Positions 9,218 to 18,299 of a DNA stretch of 64,000 bases are shown here, piece after piece. The stretch is taken from NCBI GenBank assembly GCA_034433515.1, contig DAOUAL010000085.1, positions 1-64,000 on the forward strand, given 5' to 3'. How positions within the stretch are numbered: the first letter of the stretch is position 1; every line of letters begins with the position of its first letter. Under the pieces are notes generated by a model. That model was not told where the DNA came from. It ran no database searches and was given only the letters and a program-made list of their open reading frames with translations. Position numbers and translations under genes: made by a program. The DNA comes from DAOTXS01 sp034433515 (GTDB lineage Bacteria; Chloroflexota; Anaerolineae; UBA4142).

Positions 9218-10209
9218 CTACCCTCGTTCTCATCTTTGCGACTGCCCTCGTCTTTGCCATAGGCGCAACGCCGATCGCGCGCCGCATTGCTGTGCATACC
9301 GGGATGATGGATCAACCGAATGTGCGCAAAATCCACACGACCCCCATTCCCCGTTTGGGCGGCGTAGCGATCTATGGCGCGTTTATGCTCGGGCTGATTT
9401 TGTTCGCCGATCGGTTTTACATCCCCCAGTTGATTAGCATCATCGTTGGTGCAACGTGGGTGTCGTTTCTAGGATTGTGGGATGATCGCGTGGGCTTGAA
9501 TGCGTGGGTCAAACTGTTGGGCCAAGTCTTTGCCGCCGTGTTGCTCATTCTCACCGGCGTTTCGGTGGATTTGGTTCATCACCCCATCGTGGATGCGGCG
9601 ATTGCGCTTGTTTGGATTGTGGGCATTACCAACGCGATGAACTTGCTCGATAATATGGATGGTCTCGCCGGCGGCGTGGCTGCCATCGCCTCCGGTTTTT
9701 TTCTGTTGATCGCCTGGCTCAACGGCCAGTATCTGGTGGGCAGTTTGTGTGCAGCACTCTTTGGTGCGTCCATCGGTTTTTTGATTTACAATTTTAACCC
9801 CGCTTCCATTTTTATGGGCGATGCGGGGAGTCTCTTTCTCGGCTTTGTGTTGGCGGCGGTTGGATTGAAATTACGCTTTGTCACGCAACCACTGGCAGAA
9901 ACCTGGTTCATTCCGATTCTGGTGCTGGGGCTTCCTATTTTCGATACGACTCTTGTTTTTGTCTCGCGTTTGCGGCGCGGGTTGAATCCGTTGATGCATC
10001 CCGGCAAAGATCACATTTCGCATCGTTTGGTCGAACGCGGGATGACACGCCGCGAAGCCGTCTTGCTCTTGTATCTCGTGGCGTGTGCCCTCGGCATCAT
10101 GGCGATGTTTAGTGTGCGGATCGGGACGTGGCAGGCACAAGGAGTATTTGCGCTGGTCATCCTAGCGGGGCTCGTTGCCTTGTACGAATTTGAATTTCGC
10201 CGGGTGTGA
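9214..10209 (+). CDS. wecA: Undecaprenyl-phosphate GlcNAc-1-phosphate transferase family (WecA/TagO)
   Basis: A 331-residue polytopic membrane enzyme of the MraY/WecA superfamily that primes glycan synthesis by moving a HexNAc-1-phosphate from UDP to a polyprenyl phosphate. Visible motifs are the Mg-binding WDD near residues 89-91, NLLDNMDGLAGG (Asp146, Asp149), MGDAGSLFLGF, and the cytoplasmic HPGKDHISHRL loop of the WecA branch, in place of the MraY peptide-recognition residues. The start was set at 9214, which overlaps the upstream stop (ATGA), rather than the longer frame. It probably initiates the surface polysaccharide built by neighbouring transferases. Confidence 0.92.
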   Translation: MTTLVLIFATALVFAIGATPIARRIAVHTGMMDQPNVRKIHTTPIPRLGGVAIYGAFMLGLILFADRFYIPQLISIIVGATWVSFLGLWDDRVGLNAWVKLLGQVFAAVLLILTGVSVDLVHHPIVDAAIALVWIVGITNAMNLLDNMDGLAGGVAAIASGFFLLIAWLNGQYLVGSLCAALFGASIGFLIYNFNPASIFMGDAGSLFLGFVLAAVGLKLRFVTQPLAETWFIPILVLGLPIFDTTLVFVSRLRRGLNPLMHPGKDHISHRLVERGMTRREAVLLLYLVACALGIMAMFSVRIGTWQAQGVFALVILAGLVALYEFEFRRV

Positions 10210-10220
10210 GGGAGGATGGT

Positions 10221-11579
10221 GTGACACTGGAACAACGCATTGCTCAAAAGACAGCGCGCCTTGCCGTGGTGGGCTTGGGGTATGTGGGTTTGCCTTTGGC
10301 AACTGAATTTGCGCGCGAAGGTTTTTCGGTGGTTGGCATAGACATTGATGCGCGCAAAGTGGAGAAACTGAATCGTGGCATCAGTTACATTCCCGATGTC
10401 GAAACCCGGACGGTCAAGCACTTGGTCGCACGGAAAAAATTCTCGGCAACTACCAATTACACTGCCATTGCCGACAGCGATGTCATTTTCATTTGCGTCC
10501 CCACCCCCTTTGATGAAATGAAAGCCCCCGATCTCAAGCCGGTGATTTCCGCTACGCAGAGTATCGCACCATACTTGAAAAAAGAACACTTGGTCATTCT
10601 GCAAAGCACAACCTACCCGGGAACGACGGAAGAAGTCTGCCTGCCGATTCTAGAAACTAGCGGCTTGAAAGCCGGCAAAGATTTCCATCTTGCGTTTTCG
10701 CCGGAACGAATTGATCCGGGCGCGACAAGTAGTCAAGGCTGGAATGTGAAGAACACGCCCAAGACCTTGGGTGGACTCACGCCGAAATGTACTCGTTTGG
10801 CAAAAGCGTTACTTGTTCATCTCACACCTCAGGTCTTTGTCGTCTCTTCGCCGCGGGCGGCGGAGATGAGCAAACTTTTGGAAAACATCTTTCGCGCCGT
10901 GAACATCGCCTTGGTCAACGAATTAGCCATCTTGTCCGAGCGAATGGGGATTGATTTTTGGGAAGTGATCGAAGCCGCCAAGACCAAGCCGTTTGGTTTT
11001 ATGGCGTTCTATCCCGGCGCAGGGGTGGGTGGCCATTGTATTCCAGTAGATCCGTACTATCTTTCGTGGAAGGCACGCGAGTATGATTTTTATACAAAGT
11101 TCATCGAACTCGCCGCCGAGATCAATCAAGGCATGCCCTATCACGTCGTCAAACTGGCGCACGATCTCTTGAGCCAACACGGCAAGGCGATCAAGAACGC
11201 GCGCGTGCTCGTCTTGGGCGTGGCGTTCAAACCGAACGTGGACGATGCGCGCAACTCACCCGCCGAGCGCGTCATTGAATTGTTGCTCAACAATGGCGCG
11301 CAGGTCCGTTATCACGATCCGTACGTGCCGACGTTTCGCGTGGGGAACAATGTGTTTCTGCGCGAACCCATCGAATTGAATTCCGTGCCACTCACGCGCG
11401 ACGAATTGCGTCGCAACGATATTGTCGTTATTGTTACCGCGCATCGCAAGGTCAACTATCGTTGGGTCACCCGCTATGCGCCATTGATCGTGGATTCGGC
11501 AAACGCGACCAAAGGATTGGGCGACCCCGCCAAAATCATTCGTGTGGGCGCGCCCTTTGCTCAGAAAGGCAAGCGATGA
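10221..11579 (+). CDS. UDP-N-acetyl-hexosamine 6-dehydrogenase (WbpA/WecC family)
   Basis: A 452-residue nucleotide-sugar dehydrogenase making a UDP-HexNAc uronic acid by two NAD-dependent oxidations. The N-terminal NAD domain has VVGLGYVGLPLA (residues 16-27). The central helix domain follows, then the catalytic Cys in GAGVGGHCIPVDPYY (about Cys273), and a C-terminal UDP-binding domain with LGVAFKPNVDDARNSP. The FSPERIDPG and TPKTLGG segments are typical of the WbpA branch over UDP-glucose dehydrogenase. GTG at 10221 is preferred because GGGAGG lies 5 bases upstream; a GTG at 10206 is possible. It is co-transcribed with the WecA homologue. Confidence 0.9.
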   Translation: MTLEQRIAQKTARLAVVGLGYVGLPLATEFAREGFSVVGIDIDARKVEKLNRGISYIPDVETRTVKHLVARKKFSATTNYTAIADSDVIFICVPTPFDEMKAPDLKPVISATQSIAPYLKKEHLVILQSTTYPGTTEEVCLPILETSGLKAGKDFHLAFSPERIDPGATSSQGWNVKNTPKTLGGLTPKCTRLAKALLVHLTPQVFVVSSPRAAEMSKLLENIFRAVNIALVNELAILSERMGIDFWEVIEAAKTKPFGFMAFYPGAGVGGHCIPVDPYYLSWKAREYDFYTKFIELAAEINQGMPYHVVKLAHDLLSQHGKAIKNARVLVLGVAFKPNVDDARNSPAERVIELLLNNGAQVRYHDPYVPTFRVGNNVFLREPIELNSVPLTRDELRRNDIVVIVTAHRKVNYRWVTRYAPLIVDSANATKGLGDPAKIIRVGAPFAQKGKR

Positions 11580-12196
11580 CTGAATTACCGATTCAACTTC
11601 CCCAACCCCCTCCGTTACTCATCGTTGTCTCGGGTCCATCGGGCGTGGGCAAAGATGCCGCCTTGCGCCGGATGCGCGAGTTGAACTATCCGTTTCATTT
11701 TCTGGTCACCAACACCACGCGCCCCCAGCGCCCCAATGAGGTGGATGGCAAGGATTATCACTTTATCACCAAGGAACAATTTGCGGCGATGGAAGCGCGC
11801 GGGGAATTTTTGGAACGCGCGGTGGTCTATGGTTACGATTACGGCAACTCACGCCGCGAAGTGCGCGAAGCCTTGGAACGTGGGCAAGACGTGATTATGC
11901 GGATTGACGTGCAAGGTGCGGCGACGATCAAACGCATCGTGCCCGAGGCGGTGTTTATTTTTCTGATGCCGCCCTCAATGCAAGCGCTCGAAGCCCGGCT
12001 ACGCCGACGGCGTACCGAGCCCGAAGACTATTTGCGCTTGCGGCTTCATGCCGCACGCCTTGAGATGAACGAGTTTGAAAAATTCGATTACGTGATTGTG
12101 AATGAGGACGATCAGTTGGACGATACCGCCCAATTGATCCATTCGATCATTCGAGCGGAAAAGTGCCGGGTCAAGCCGCGGCAGATTATTTTGTGA
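11576..12196 (+). CDS. gmk: Guanylate kinase
   Basis: A 206-residue cytosolic kinase converting GMP to GDP with ATP. It shows the P-loop GPSGVGKDA near residue 20, the GMP-binding segment TNTTRPQRPNEVDGKDYHFI, and the lid with RRRRTEPEDYLRLRL. The usual P-loop GKxT/S is here GKDA. It lies at the end of the polysaccharide operon, overlapping the dehydrogenase stop (ATGA), which is an uncommon location for gmk (usually beside rpoZ or remA). A terminator follows directly. Confidence 0.95.
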   Translation: MTELPIQLPQPPPLLIVVSGPSGVGKDAALRRMRELNYPFHFLVTNTTRPQRPNEVDGKDYHFITKEQFAAMEARGEFLERAVVYGYDYGNSRREVREALERGQDVIMRIDVQGAATIKRIVPEAVFIFLMPPSMQALEARLRRRRTEPEDYLRLRLHAARLEMNEFEKFDYVIVNEDDQLDDTAQLIHSIIRAEKCRVKPRQIIL

Positions 12197-12209
12197 GCCG
12201 CACCCGAGA

Positions 12210-12246
12210 AGGCAGCCGCTCTTTTTGAGCGACTGCCTCGTTTTTT
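12210..12246. terminator. Bidirectional intrinsic terminator
   Basis: AGGCAGCCGCTC and GAGCGACTGCCT pair (11 of 12 positions) around TTTTT, followed by CGTTTTTT on the plus strand. It sits between the convergent gmk and beta-glucosidase genes and can serve both. Confidence 0.8.
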
Positions 12247-13552
12247 AGCAACCATTTTGCGCGATCACATTGGCGTACCACTCGCCGCTGTCTTTGATGA
12301 TACGTTGTTGCGTTGCAAAATCCACATAAACGATTCCAAAGCGTTTGGAGAAACCGTACGACCACTCAAAGTTGTCGAGCAAGGACCACACAAAGTAGCC
12401 GCGCACATCCACGCCATCTTGGATCGCACTGTGCAACTCGCGCAAATGCTCGCGCACATAGTTGATGCGACGCGGATCATGGACGCGCCCATCCGCGCTC
12501 ACCTCATCGCGAAACGCTGCTCCGTTTTCGGTGATGTAAATCGGCGGCAAGTGATACGTGCGCTGGAGGCGACGCAACAATCTGCCCAACGCCGGCGCGT
12601 GAACTTCCCAGCCCATTTCGGTGTATTCAGAACCGGGGACGGGATGAACCCGCACCCCATTTTGGATCAATTGCCGCGAATAATAATTCACGCCGAGAAA
12701 ATCAAGGTGTTGCGCGATCAATGCAAAATCGCCCGGCAAAACGCGCGGTGTATTCTCGCCAAGGGTTTGCCACGTCTCCGTGGGATAATTGCCGCACAAC
12801 ACCGGTTCGATAAACCAACCCGTGCCCAGTTGCCACGCCCGCGTGGCAAGTGCTTGATCTTGCGGCGAATCGGTGCCGGCTTCAGTGGGGAACATATCGA
12901 GGACGATGCCGGCGTTCACCTGCGGCGCGATGGCGCGAATCGCTTGCATCCCCAACCCGTGCGCGATGAGCAAATGATGGGCGGCTTGGTACGCGAGTTT
13001 TTCATCCGTGATTCCCGGCGCGTGGCGGCCCTCGCGATAACCAATGAACGCTGCCACCCAAGGTTCGTTGAGCGTGATCCAATGTTGCACGCGATCACCC
13101 AGTCGGCGCACGACGATGGCGGCGTAATCGGCAAAATAGCCCGCCGTATCTCGATTCACCCAACTGCCCTCCAACGCTTGCGGCAAATCCCAATGATACA
13201 GGGTGATGTACGGCGTGATGTTTGCGGCGAGCAATTTATCTACCAATCGGCTGTAAAAATCGAGACCGCGTTGATTCACCGCCCCACGCCCATTGGGCAG
13301 AATACGGGTCCACGCCATCGAAAAGCGATACGCGCGCAACCCCAATTGGCGCATCAATGCCACATCCTCGCGCCAACGATGATAGTGATCGCAGGCGACA
13401 TCGCCGGTATCACCGTTTTCGATTTTGCCGGGCGTGTGTGAAAAACGATCCCAAATGGATTCGCCCTTGCCATCCTCGTTCCACGCCCCTTCGATTTGAT
13501 ACGACGCGGTTGCCGCGCCCCACACAAAATCTTTGGGAAAAGTCAAGGTCAT
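12245..13552 (-). CDS. GH1 beta-glucosidase
   Basis: A 435-residue cytosolic family-1 glycosidase that hydrolyses cellobiose and other beta-glucosides with retention. It opens FPKDFVWGAATASYQIEGAWNEDGKG, the GH1 N-terminal signature. The acid/base Glu is in TLNEPW (Glu163) and the nucleophile in YITENGAAF (Glu342). SLLDNFEWSYGFSKRFGI near the end gives the aglycone-site Trp/Glu pair. There is no signal peptide, so it acts on imported sugar. It is the last gene of the beta-glucoside operon and overlaps the upstream gene by 4 bp. Length is normal for the family (~440). Confidence 0.96.
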   Translation of the reverse strand: MTLTFPKDFVWGAATASYQIEGAWNEDGKGESIWDRFSHTPGKIENGDTGDVACDHYHRWREDVALMRQLGLRAYRFSMAWTRILPNGRGAVNQRGLDFYSRLVDKLLAANITPYITLYHWDLPQALEGSWVNRDTAGYFADYAAIVVRRLGDRVQHWITLNEPWVAAFIGYREGRHAPGITDEKLAYQAAHHLLIAHGLGMQAIRAIAPQVNAGIVLDMFPTEAGTDSPQDQALATRAWQLGTGWFIEPVLCGNYPTETWQTLGENTPRVLPGDFALIAQHLDFLGVNYYSRQLIQNGVRVHPVPGSEYTEMGWEVHAPALGRLLRRLQRTYHLPPIYITENGAAFRDEVSADGRVHDPRRINYVREHLRELHSAIQDGVDVRGYFVWSLLDNFEWSYGFSKRFGIVYVDFATQQRIIKDSGEWYANVIAQNGC

Positions 13553-14418
13553 TTTATCCGCTCCTGAATTTGTTCTAGAGTATGTACGTGAGTATAAAAT
13601 TCCCAGGTTTCGGTATGTGTAATGCTTTGTTGGGGTTCCAGCCGTTGCATCGGCGCCAATGTCTCTAGTTCGATAAATTCATCGTTGCAATACACCTCGA
13701 CGTTGCAATTCAAATCTGGGTGCAGCGCGCTAGGATGTGGTGTAAATCGTTTAACGAAAAGAATTTCGTTGCGCCAGTATGCCATCCATCCGGCGCGATT
13801 CAAGTAACCGATTTTGCACGGCGGCAGTTCGGCGCGTGCGTGAAGGCGAACAACATCGTCGCGCAATTCGAGACGTGGGTCATTGACGCGGGTATAGCGC
13901 CACAAAACCAAATTGCGATTCGGGAGCAAACCGTGTTCATCCACCGGCTCTCTCGTTTGTGGCAGAATAGCGACGCCGCCCAGTTTCAACATCGTCAGTG
14001 CCCAAGGGGCAAGTTCGATGCTTTGCGTGCCCGTGTTTTCGAGCGAGTGTGTCAAGGTGAGTGCAGCGCGGCCGGCGTGTAAATGAATTTCGATGTGTTT
14101 GCGAATCCCGGTGAGTGGCTCGGGCGATTGGTGCAGACTCACGCCATCTACCAGCGATTCGATGTGGATCGGTGCATTATCGGGTTGGTAGGTTTGGGGT
14201 ATTTTTTCCGGCGCGTACCACAAACGATGCCCGCCCCGGAAAAAATAATCGCCGAGCGGTGTGGCTATTTTTTTCTGCGGCACCTCTGCAAACCAATTTT
14301 CTTCCGAGCCGCGCAGGAACAAGCGCACGATGCGCGGTCCCGCGTCGGTTAGAAATTCCAAACGCAGAAAATCATTTTCGAGGCTGCGCGTTGTGAGTCC
14401 GTAATAATCGTTGCTCAT
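13549..14418 (-). CDS. DUF4380 / galactose-mutarotase-like protein
   Basis: A 289-residue protein with the beta-sandwich pattern of aldose-1-epimerase-like proteins: LENDFLRLEFLTDAGPRIVRLFLRG at the start, GDYFFRGGHRLWYAPEKIP near residue 60, then SLENTGTQSIELAPWALTMLKLGGVAILP. This matches what I recall of DUF4380. There is no signal peptide. It overlaps by 4 bp both the GH94 phosphorylase upstream and the GH1 enzyme downstream, so the three are translationally coupled. That makes a cytosolic role in handling a glucose or glucose-phosphate anomer plausible, but the catalytic activity is unproven. Confidence 0.75.
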   Translation of the reverse strand: MSNDYYGLTTRSLENDFLRLEFLTDAGPRIVRLFLRGSEENWFAEVPQKKIATPLGDYFFRGGHRLWYAPEKIPQTYQPDNAPIHIESLVDGVSLHQSPEPLTGIRKHIEIHLHAGRAALTLTHSLENTGTQSIELAPWALTMLKLGGVAILPQTREPVDEHGLLPNRNLVLWRYTRVNDPRLELRDDVVRLHARAELPPCKIGYLNRAGWMAYWRNEILFVKRFTPHPSALHPDLNCNVEVYCNDEFIELETLAPMQRLEPQQSITHTETWEFYTHVHTLEQIQERIK

Positions 14419-16853
14419 TGCAGTGTAACCTCGACCGTGATGTGAGTGCGTCCATCGGTGGGCAGCGGCACCAGATTGCCCTCGATCGCTTTGCCTTCTA
14501 CGACGAGGGACGCGTGATTGCCTTCTCCTACTCGTTCAACGTCAATGGTGTACGTTACCCCGCGAAAGAGGCGGGTGGCGCGGAACCTTTTCCACAGGCG
14601 CGGAATCACCGGCGCAATCTGCAGACCATCGTACGTAGGGCGAATGCCTAGGATATACTGTGTGATGGCAATGTAATTCCACGCCGCTGTGCCGGTGAGC
14701 CAAGAATTTTTGGCTTCGCCAAAGGTGGGCGCATCGCGTCCGGCAATCATTTGGGCGTACACATACGGTTCGCACCGATGCACCTCGCTGATCGCTTCGC
14801 GCACGGAAGGATTGATGCGCGCGTAATAATCGTGTGCGCGGTCGCCGTTGCCCACCAACGTTTCGGCGATCATGATCCAAGGATTGGTATGGCAAAAAAT
14901 GCCGGCATTCTCTTTATAGCCCGGCGGATAGGATGAAATTTCGCCCAAATGCAAATAATATCGCGAGAACGCCGGCTGTTGCAAAATGATTCCGTGCGGC
15001 GTCGCCAAATATTTTTCCACTGCCGCGAGCGCGCGTTGGGCATAGCCATTATCCAAGCCAATGCTTGCCATCACACACCACCCTTGCGTCTCGATAAAAA
15101 TTTTTCCCTCCACGTTTTCGTGTGAGCCAACCTTACGCCCCAGATCATCGTACGCACGCAAGAACCATTCGCCATCCCAGCCATGCTGTAAAATAGTCGC
15201 GCGCATTTTTTCTGCTGCTTGGCAATACCCCGCATCGTTTCCGGTGTATCGTTGGGCAATTTCTGCCATCTCTGTTGCTGCCACGACAAACAAGCCGGCG
15301 ATCATCAATGATTCTGCAATCTTGCCATCCTTGTGGGTGGTGGTTTGAAACGATTCGCCCGGTGTGGCGGAGAAACAATTGAGATTGAGGCAATCGTTCC
15401 AATCTGCCCGTCCGATGAGTGGCAAACCATGCGGTCCCAAGCGATCCAACGTATATTGAATACTGCGTTGCAAATGATCGAACAAGGGCTGTTCCGTGCC
15501 GGGATGTTGATCGTAGGGCACCGGTTCGGCGAGGATGCTCCAATCCCCGGTCTCTTTGAGGTATGCGGCAACGCCCAGCACGAGCCACAAGGGATCATCG
15601 TTGAAATTCGAACCCATGTCATTATTGCCTTGTTTGGTGAGTGGTTGATATTGATGATAGGCACCGCCATTTTCCAGTTGCGTGGCAGCCAAATCGAGCA
15701 GACGTTCGCGGACGCGGGCAGGCACCATCTGCACACAACCCATCAAGTCTTGATTCGAGTCTCGAAAACCGATGCCGCGTCCGATACCGGCTTCAAACAA
15801 CGATGCCGAGCGTGCTAGGTTGAACGTAACCATACATTGGTACGCGTTCCAAATATTCACCATTCGATTGGTGTGGGCGTCCGGCGTTTCGATTTGCAAA
15901 CGTGTCAGCCAATCGTTCCACGCGGCGCACAACTCGGCGAAGGCGGCGTCCACGTTTTGCGGATTGAGATATTTTTCGATGATGGGCTTGACCGTGCGCT
16001 TGTTGATGATCTGGGAATGCGGCGGATCGAATTTCTGGTCGGGCGGGTTTTCGTGATACCCCAACACAAAAATGATTTGGCGCGATTCGTTGGGTGCCAG
16101 TGTAACCCGAACATGATGTGAGCCAATGGGTTGCCAGCCATGCGCCATCGAATTGCACGATTCGCCGCGTTCCACCACAATGGGCTGATCCCAGCCACGG
16201 TACGCGCCCAGAAAATCGTCGCGTTGTGTGTCAAAGCCAGCCAGCGGCTCGGAGCAAGCAAAGTACGCAAAATGATTGCGGCGTTCGCGGTATTCGGTCT
16301 TGTGGTAGATGACGTCTTGATCCACTTCGACTTCGCCTGTGTTCCAGTTGCGTTGAAAATTGGTCGCGTCGTCTTGCGCGTCCCACAAACAAAATTCGAT
16401 GGCAGAGAAAATGGAGCATTGAGCAGGCGCAGAGCGTTGATTGGTCAAGGTGAGTTGCCAGATTTCCAAGTTTTCATCGAGCGGGACGAAATAGCGGATG
16501 GATGCGCGAATCTGTTGATAAGTTGAGGTGATGATCGTGTACCCAAGTCCATGCCGACACGTGTACTCTGCGAGAGGCGAGCGCGTGGGTTGCCACGTCG
16601 GTGACCAAAATTGGTTGGTGTGGTTGTCGCGGAGATAGATGTAGCGTCCGCCTAAATCGATCGGGGCGTTGTTGTAGCGATAGCGAGTGAGCCGGCGCAA
16701 GCGCGCATCGCGGTAAAAGGAATATCCCCCTGCGGTGTTCGAAATCAATCCAAAATACTCGTGCGTGCCAAGATAGTTGATCCAGGGCAAGGGTGTGTTG
16801 GGTTGCGTAATGACATACTCGCGTTGTTTGTCGTCAAAGAATCCGTAACGCAT
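14415..16853 (-). CDS. GH94 cellobiose/cellodextrin phosphorylase
   Basis: An 812-residue GH94 enzyme, the size of cellobiose phosphorylases. It should split cellobiose (or a related beta-glucoside) with phosphate to give glucose-1-phosphate plus glucose. The N-terminal beta-sandwich starts MRYGFFDDKQREYVITQPNTPLPWINYLG. The (alpha/alpha)6 domain contains FEAGIGRGIGFRDSNQDLMGCVQMVP and GLPLIGRADWNDCLNLNC; the Asp in ADWND is the expected general acid. The start at 16853 was chosen because AAAGGA lies upstream and the conserved N-terminus begins there; the frame continues to 17021 only as overlap with the next gene. Specificity among GH94 substrates is inferred from context. Confidence 0.92.
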   Translation of the reverse strand: MRYGFFDDKQREYVITQPNTPLPWINYLGTHEYFGLISNTAGGYSFYRDARLRRLTRYRYNNAPIDLGGRYIYLRDNHTNQFWSPTWQPTRSPLAEYTCRHGLGYTIITSTYQQIRASIRYFVPLDENLEIWQLTLTNQRSAPAQCSIFSAIEFCLWDAQDDATNFQRNWNTGEVEVDQDVIYHKTEYRERRNHFAYFACSEPLAGFDTQRDDFLGAYRGWDQPIVVERGESCNSMAHGWQPIGSHHVRVTLAPNESRQIIFVLGYHENPPDQKFDPPHSQIINKRTVKPIIEKYLNPQNVDAAFAELCAAWNDWLTRLQIETPDAHTNRMVNIWNAYQCMVTFNLARSASLFEAGIGRGIGFRDSNQDLMGCVQMVPARVRERLLDLAATQLENGGAYHQYQPLTKQGNNDMGSNFNDDPLWLVLGVAAYLKETGDWSILAEPVPYDQHPGTEQPLFDHLQRSIQYTLDRLGPHGLPLIGRADWNDCLNLNCFSATPGESFQTTTHKDGKIAESLMIAGLFVVAATEMAEIAQRYTGNDAGYCQAAEKMRATILQHGWDGEWFLRAYDDLGRKVGSHENVEGKIFIETQGWCVMASIGLDNGYAQRALAAVEKYLATPHGIILQQPAFSRYYLHLGEISSYPPGYKENAGIFCHTNPWIMIAETLVGNGDRAHDYYARINPSVREAISEVHRCEPYVYAQMIAGRDAPTFGEAKNSWLTGTAAWNYIAITQYILGIRPTYDGLQIAPVIPRLWKRFRATRLFRGVTYTIDVERVGEGNHASLVVEGKAIEGNLVPLPTDGRTHITVEVTLQ

Positions 16854-16876
16854 AAAGGTCCTTTGAAACGCAAACT

Positions 16877-18208
16877 CTATTTCCCAGGCATCGTCAAAAG
16901 GGTCACCGAAGTTGGTGGCATAGTATATGAGAATTGAGAAGGAATGTCTATGGGTGATTCTTCCGTCGCGTTGTGTGTTGGATCGAATAGGCGCACGGTG
17001 GCGCGCCCAATCGGTGTCCAATGATCGAGAGTGAGTGGGCGGGTTTGGACTTGATCACTCAGGTTGATGAGCATCAAGGTCAATGCCTCGCCTTGGCGCG
17101 CCGCGTAAATCGAAATCGGCGGATCGTCCGAGGAGGCATAGACGAGTTCGTTGCCCAAGCGTTTCCACATTTGGTACGTATAGTACGCTGGGCGCACCGT
17201 GTCGCGCGCGAGCAAACCATAGCCGCCGATATTTGAATTGCTTTGCAAACTAAACGGTGCGACGATGTCTACGCGTGCACGAATCAAACGTCCCAGCACA
17301 TCGGCGAGCCACAGCGCATTGTTGAACGTATCCATCCCCGTTTCGCTTCCCATCGTGCCCGACCAACTCGAATTGAATTCGGTGATGGCAATGGGCAGAT
17401 CGCGTTTAGCGTGCTCGCGCACGACGGCGCGTAAATTGGTGGCGATAGAATCCCAGCGTGCGGCATCGGCAAAGAGTTCAGCCCGCGTGGGCCGGACACC
17501 CATTTGCGTGGGAAATGGATAGCGATGCACGGCAACCACATCTACCAGATCACCGTTCGCTTTTAGAAATTCACGCAGCCAATCGCGCCCGGCAGAATCT
17601 TTGGGGTCAATGTTTGGTTCGCCGGTGAATTGATGGATGTCGGGTCCGACGAGCAGAATCGAGGGATCAGCCGCTTTCATGGCTTGCGCAAACGTGCGCC
17701 ACTCGACGTTGTATTTTTCTGTATCGTAATCTTTATAGAGCGAAGGTTCGTTACCGATGCTCCAGTATTTGATGCGATAATTTTGTGCGCGTGCATAATG
17801 GATGAGCGCCACGGATTTTTCGGGTGTGCCGCCGCGCAAGCGTACACTGACGAGCGGCTCGGCATTGATTTGGCGTGCCTGTGCAATGAATAAATCGAAT
17901 TGCCATGGCTCGATGTCATTTTCATCGCCCCGGTTCCCGCCGGGAAATCGAATCAGCGTGATACCCGAAGCGAGAAATTCCTTTTGCACATCTTCGGTGA
18001 TGATTGCCCAAGGTCCGTGATTCGTCCCGAGCACAAATCGGCTGATGGTGCCTAGGTTGCGTGTTGTATCAACATACAAGCCCACCGGTCTCGGCGTAGC
18101 GGTTGGTGCCAAGCGCGTGGAGGTGGGACTCGCCGCATTTTGCGGCGCCACGCAAGCGGCGAGTCCCGATATAAGGAGAAGTGGTTCAAGCGGTATGCAT
18201 CGTTTCAT
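16877..18208 (-). CDS. Lipoprotein glycoside hydrolase (clan GH-A-like)
   Basis: A 443-residue surface lipoprotein. The signal peptide ends in the lipobox GLAAC, followed by a Ser/Thr/Pro linker. The catalytic barrel has the two clan GH-A glutamates in textbook contexts: KYWSIGNEPS (acid/base) and LPIAITEFNSS (nucleophile). A C-terminal beta domain (LTLMLINLSDQVQTRPLTLD) follows. The layout resembles GH39/GH51/GH79-type enzymes; the exact family cannot be fixed by eye. Anchored outside the cell, it probably trims an oligosaccharide for the adjacent importer. The start was set at the signal-peptide ATG (18208); 30 upstream codons carry no feature. No clear Shine-Dalgarno. Confidence 0.78.
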   Translation of the reverse strand: MKRCIPLEPLLLISGLAACVAPQNAASPTSTRLAPTATPRPVGLYVDTTRNLGTISRFVLGTNHGPWAIITEDVQKEFLASGITLIRFPGGNRGDENDIEPWQFDLFIAQARQINAEPLVSVRLRGGTPEKSVALIHYARAQNYRIKYWSIGNEPSLYKDYDTEKYNVEWRTFAQAMKAADPSILLVGPDIHQFTGEPNIDPKDSAGRDWLREFLKANGDLVDVVAVHRYPFPTQMGVRPTRAELFADAARWDSIATNLRAVVREHAKRDLPIAITEFNSSWSGTMGSETGMDTFNNALWLADVLGRLIRARVDIVAPFSLQSNSNIGGYGLLARDTVRPAYYTYQMWKRLGNELVYASSDDPPISIYAARQGEALTLMLINLSDQVQTRPLTLDHWTPIGRATVRLFDPTHNATEESPIDIPSQFSYTMPPTSVTLLTMPGK

Positions 18209-18299
18209 CGTGATTTTGCAAAACACATCCGAGTCGCAAGACTCGGATGCCCGTCGAGGTGTGTTCCCTTCATGAAACCCAGGTGTGTCCAAACCCAAA

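Noticed and set aside
12257..13441. A 394-codon open frame on the plus strand
   Set aside because: It is antisense to the GH1 beta-glucosidase, whose motifs and catalytic residues are complete. The antisense product has no recognisable domain; long shadow frames are expected in GC-rich genes.
16854..17021. N-terminal extension of the GH94 phosphorylase
   Set aside because: These codons lie out of frame within the 3' end of the lipoprotein glycosidase gene, and 812 residues from 16853 is the family length with an AGGA site.
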